Assembly: GCA_024336345.1 (NCBI GenBank)
Contig: JANFOG010000008.1
Location: 372,001-436,000 of the forward strand
DNA length: 64,000 nt
Source of the DNA: Mariannaea sp. PMI_226
Taxonomy: Eukaryota; Ascomycota; Sordariomycetes; Hypocreales; Nectriaceae
Direction of reading: 5' to 3'
Below the pieces are notes generated by a model. The model saw only the letters and a program-made list of their open reading frames with translations. It was not told where the DNA came from and searched no databases. Every line of letters starts with the position of its first letter. The stretch's first letter is position 1. Positions 60,421-64,000 of this stretch are shown here, piece by piece. The translations under genes and the position numbers were made by a program.

Positions 60421-63008
60421 ATGGGCAACTCAAATACAAAAGAGTCCCGCCCCGATGGCTACGACGACGGCCAGGAACGCCGTCGTTCCGCCGCCAACAG
60501 TGAGCCTATAAACCTGGTCCGCGAGCTCGCCAGAGAATCCAACAACCGTTCGAGACATCGTACGAACCGTGCGGAACTCAATTTATTTGGCTTGGGTGGT
60601 GGTTCATCGTCAAGAGATCGTGATCGTCAGGATGCGCCCTTCGAACACCGCGAGACAAGACAAGAACGGGAGGCTAGGAAGCTTGAACGAGAGCGGGCCG
60701 CTCGCGCAAAGGAACGAGAGCGAAGCATTCGCGAGGAGAATGTTGATGGAGGTTATCTCGTCACATTGGGAACGTATACTGGGACAGAAGACTTCAGCAA
60801 GCCGATTGTGAGGCAGCTACAGGTACAATCAACCCCCTCACACCAGAATTGTTGTATTCCCCTCCCCATGTAAGCTGACAAACATTTGTTTTCTAGATTG
60901 AGCGAAAGCTTGCACCCTTCTGGCAAGGCCTCAACGACTGGTCGTCGAGCTGGAACGAGCATCAGCTTATCGCGGCCGCTCGAGGCCTACCCGTACCACC
61001 CGCCGATGCCCCTCCAGACCCTGAGCTGATTCCCGTGCCTCCTCCCCCCAGTGATAATCCGACCGCCTCAAACCAAAACCTTCACAGCCTTACCGTTCCC
61101 CTTGGGCCTCGGACACTCTCCGTTGCTTCCGACCGTAGCGGGTCCGCCGCTGGTTCAACCCTGCCTTCTCCGGCCTCGACCGGCCCAAGCAAGTCCTCGC
61201 CGTTTAAGCCCCGTGCCAAAGCTCTTGCCGCCGCTCTTAGTGTTGGCTCTCGCAATACGTCATCAACCGACTTGACACCGAAGGAGGTGACTTTGCCTCC
61301 GGACCCCTTTGTCAACGGCCAGCCGATCGAGGTCTTTCTTTACAAGGATGCCGACGATTGCCCAATCTGCTTCCTTTCATATCCCCCGTATCTTAACCGC
61401 ACGCGATGCTGCGATCAGCCAATTTGCAGCGAATGCTTTGTCCAGATTAAGCGTGCTGATCCGCACCTTCCGGAGCACCATCCCGATGGCCAGGCAAGAG
61501 ATCCTAACCAGGGTCTCACGGCAGAGGACCCTCCCGAGATGTTGATTTCAGAACCATCCGCATGTCCATATTGCCAGCAGCCTGAGTTTGGAGTAACTTA
61601 TGAGCCACCACCTTTCCGAAAAGGCCTCGTCTACACAAGCCCTCCAGGCCACTTCACTTCTAGTACTGCCATGTCCTCTCAGAGCTCATTGAACTCCACC
61701 CTCCCCCCTACATCGCCACAGCCTGGCCGCAGGCGAGGTCACAGCTTATCGGCAAACGCTCCTAATGTCATTACTACCGATCGTATCCGACCAGACTGGG
61801 CCACAAAGCTGGCTTCAGCTCGAGCACACCAGGCTCGTCGAGCAGCAGCGGCTACCGCTCTTCACACGGCCGCTTTCCTTATGAACACTAGCGAGGGTCG
61901 AGCATCGATCCTACGCCCTGGTCGTTTCAGTCGAAGAAACACAGGAAATGCCTCCAGCGGCAATACTCCGATTGAAGCTCAGGACTCACACGATGGAGAC
62001 ATTCCGGATCCTGCGGCGAGACGGAATCGGGATGGCCCGCGAAATCGTATGGATGAGCTTGAGGAGATGATGTTTATGGAGGCGGTACGACTCTCACTTG
62101 CGGCTGAAGAAGACCGAAAACGCAAAGAGGACAAGGCGCTTCGTAAGGAGGCCAAGAAGAGGGAGAAAGAAGAGCGTAAAGCACTAAAGAAACAGGGTGG
62201 ACACCCGTATGGATCATCCATGAGTGGTGCAAGCGCAAGCAGCCTGTCGTTGGGTATCGGACGCAGACGCGGGAACAGCACAGCTAGCAATCTACTAGTA
62301 GAAGCAACTGTGTCAAGGGCTTCCCAGGCATCGAGAGCTCCAGAGTCGACATCGGACGCGAAGAATGGGCACAACTCAGACAAGGATAAAGGGAAGGCAG
62401 TCGATCGAACACAGCAGGAATCACAGTCGGGACCAAGCGCCTCAACAAGCTCTCTACCACTTCCAACGACATTATCTAGAGGAGGATCCCATCTCAGACA
62501 GATGAGCAACGCATCTTCCATTGGATCATCGGGCGGTGAAAGTCCTGTGGGAAGCTACTCCAACCAGGCTTATCCTGGGGCTGATAGTGGCCCTCGCTCC
62601 AGCGGGCTCAGCCTCGGGGGGTATAGTGACGATGGAGATCGTGACGGTGGAAGCGCAGGTAACGAGCCCATGTTCAACTTCAGCAGTCTTGCGCAAATGG
62701 TTGGAGCCGATATAGACGGGACTGGATCGCAACGTGTAGGCGAAGACGGCGAATCTCCGAAGGAACCGAGCGACAACATGCGTCCCTTATCACTGGTCAA
62801 GGAAGAAGACAAGGATGAAGCCCAGGCTGAACATGTGGAGGAAAGTGAAAGAAATGGCTTGCAGAACCATAGCACTGATGGGAGCAAGTTGTCGTTGCCA
62901 CAGTTGACGATTACGCCGGAAACACCAGCGGTTCGGGATGCGGACTCAGAGAACAAGCAGCTTGGGAATCCCAGCGTGTTAGAGCAAGCCTCGCCATTGG
63001 CTCAATAA
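60421..63008 (+). CDS. sip5: Sip5 homologue (SNF1-interacting protein 5)
   Basis: Exons 60421-60822 and 60897-63008 encode 837 residues. The start is set at MGNSNTK, a good N-myristoylation signal (Gly2, Thr6), although the frame is open upstream to 60130. The Sip5 core is plain: [34 protein letters not shown], then DPFVNGQPIEVFLYKDADDCPICF with Cys-x2-Cys at 289-292, CCDQPICSEC at 305-314 and the CPYCQQPEFGV knuckle, together a RING-like zinc fold. A charged coiled-coil (RKRKEDKALRKEAKKREKEERK) and long Ser-rich disordered regions follow. Yeast Sip5 binds the Snf1 kinase and the Reg1/Glc7 phosphatase in response to glucose. Membrane attachment through the lipid is inferred. The 74-nt intron splits QLQ|IERK in phase 0. 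Confidence 0.9.
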
Positions 63009-64000
63009 GAGGTTATCGACATTGGTTTTAACGCTTTGATAGGCTTGGGACGTTCGTTCGCCGTCGGTGGAAAGGGGGTGCGTGGGTCGACGCCGAGGAA
63101 GCGTTGAGCCTGAGGATTGTAATTTTGTATATGGGTGATTACATATGGAGCGTGGCAACACTCGACGGGCACTTCTTCGCCACTACAAACTATAGCCCTT
63201 TTCCTTTTCTTTCCTTTTTCTACTTTTTTTTTTCCCCACGCTTATCGTCTTGTTCATGTTGGTTTCGTTTTCGTGGATGAAGGTGCATGTTACACGGTTG
63301 GTTGGGTTTCAGGATGGGCAAATCATTGTGAGTTGTGTGAGGGAGAGGGAGAATGATATGAATGTGTCTGTCTGTATTTACACATGAGACCAGGGGGGGC
63401 GAGAGGCAGATAGAAACAAGAACAAGGGTCTGATGTGTTATTGCATCGAAACGCACGAGGTAGTCAGGTCGTTGTCTGCTATTGTTGAAAACCCGTAACT
63501 CGCAACATTCAGACATATACATATTATTACCCTTGATCCTTGCTACGTAGCATATTTACTCATCCCACTCTGCTCTAATCATGAGCCTGCTGATTGACGG
63601 GGTTTTTTTCTTCTATTGCATACACACTACGTGCTAGGCTGCATGTTGCAGACGGGGAGCGGCCGCGTGGTTGCGTTACGGGCCGATGAAAAATGGGCGT
63701 GTTTCGATTCAGATGCGAGGGGATCGTAATTTGCTTCAAGGGGTGACAGACTTGGCCGGGGGGGCGGCCTGTTCAAGGGCTTCGTGCATGATGAATTGAA
63801 GCTGTCGTAGCCAACCAACATTCAATAGGTGAGCAGGGGGAGGTTGGATTGGGTGTGTGTTGTGAGAGGATGGCTTCTTGTGAGGCTAGAGGCTGCGGTC
63901 TCTCACTTGCAACGTTGCCTGGGAATTATCATGTTTTATTACGTTTGAGTATATTCTAGTTCTTCAGTTTACCATCATCTTTCTTTCTTTTTTACTTTTC
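63009..64000. other. Intergenic tail of the window
   Basis: The 3' flank of sip5, then mostly uninformative DNA with a run of T (63224-63233) and of G. A possible last exon of a minus-strand gene is annotated separately. Confidence 0.5.
63736..63801 (-). CDS. Possible 3'-terminal exon of a gene continuing beyond the window
   Basis: After a CTACGACAG acceptor the minus strand reads LQFIMHEALEQAAPPAKSVTP and a stop. A GTGAGA donor near 63906, with an open frame before it, would join in phase 0 (ATLQ-LQFIM). I do not recognise the protein, and the piece is too short to be sure it is coding. Confidence 0.3.
   Translation of the reverse strand, partial: LQFIMHEALEQAAPPAKSVTP

Overview
The window looks like an internal piece of a filamentous ascomycete (Pezizomycotina) chromosome, most likely from the Sordariomycetes/Hypocreales, although I assign no genus. 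Genes are 1-4 kb apart and broken by short introns (mostly 53-125 nt) with fungal GTRNGT donors, CTAAC-like branch sites and YAG acceptors. Promoters are rich in C+T. The families are typical of this group: a HeLo-like/ankyrin protein, a PhiA-type wall protein, a TALE homeobox + C2H2 factor and an F-box protein with a Cys-rich tail. I saw no rRNA, tRNA, CRISPR array or intact transposon. The gene models below were spliced by hand, and all exon lengths sum to whole codons.

Layout. 1-2.1 kb: a Vps4-type AAA ATPase (minus, 3' end outside the window). 3.0-5.8 kb: homeobox/C2H2 transcription factor (minus). 6.5-8.3 kb: GNAT acetyltransferase and the ER 3-hydroxyacyl-CoA dehydratase Phs1 (plus). 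8.8-12.3 kb: a five-exon HeLo-like/ankyrin protein. 13.7-17.8 kb: a secreted PhiA-like protein, then a six-exon ferric reductase with a perfect GATA-type palindrome in its promoter. 18.5-20.3 kb: a highly codon-biased sugar transporter (minus). 20.3-29.3 kb: a 9-kb stretch with no gene I can support. 29.3-37.1 kb: an MDR oxidoreductase (plus), Arp6, a secreted beta-lactamase-like hydrolase and an aldo/keto reductase (all minus). 40.0-42.6 kb: a ThrE/Prm10-type membrane protein. 44.6-46.7 kb: an F-box protein whose model needs a 7-nt micro-exon. 46.7-51.8 kb: a second gene-poor gap. 51.8-56.8 kb: RCC1 (Ran GEF) and a Ufd1/zinc-finger/AZUL-like protein. 60.4-63.0 kb: the Sip5 homologue. A possible last exon of another gene lies near 63.8 kb.

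Most genes are unrelated housekeeping functions: ubiquitin handling (Ufd1-like, F-box), chromatin and Ran (Arp6, RCC1), lipid elongation (Phs1) and glucose signalling/uptake (Sip5, sugar transporter). There is no biosynthetic cluster and no clearly new multi-gene system. The strongest unusual signals are the inverted iron-type GATA operator at the ferric reductase, the Ufd1 + zinc-finger + AZUL-like architecture, the Vps4-like ATPase without an MIT domain, the micro-exon, and the gene-poor region upstream of the sugar transporter with G+C palindromes that match CreA/Mig1 sites.
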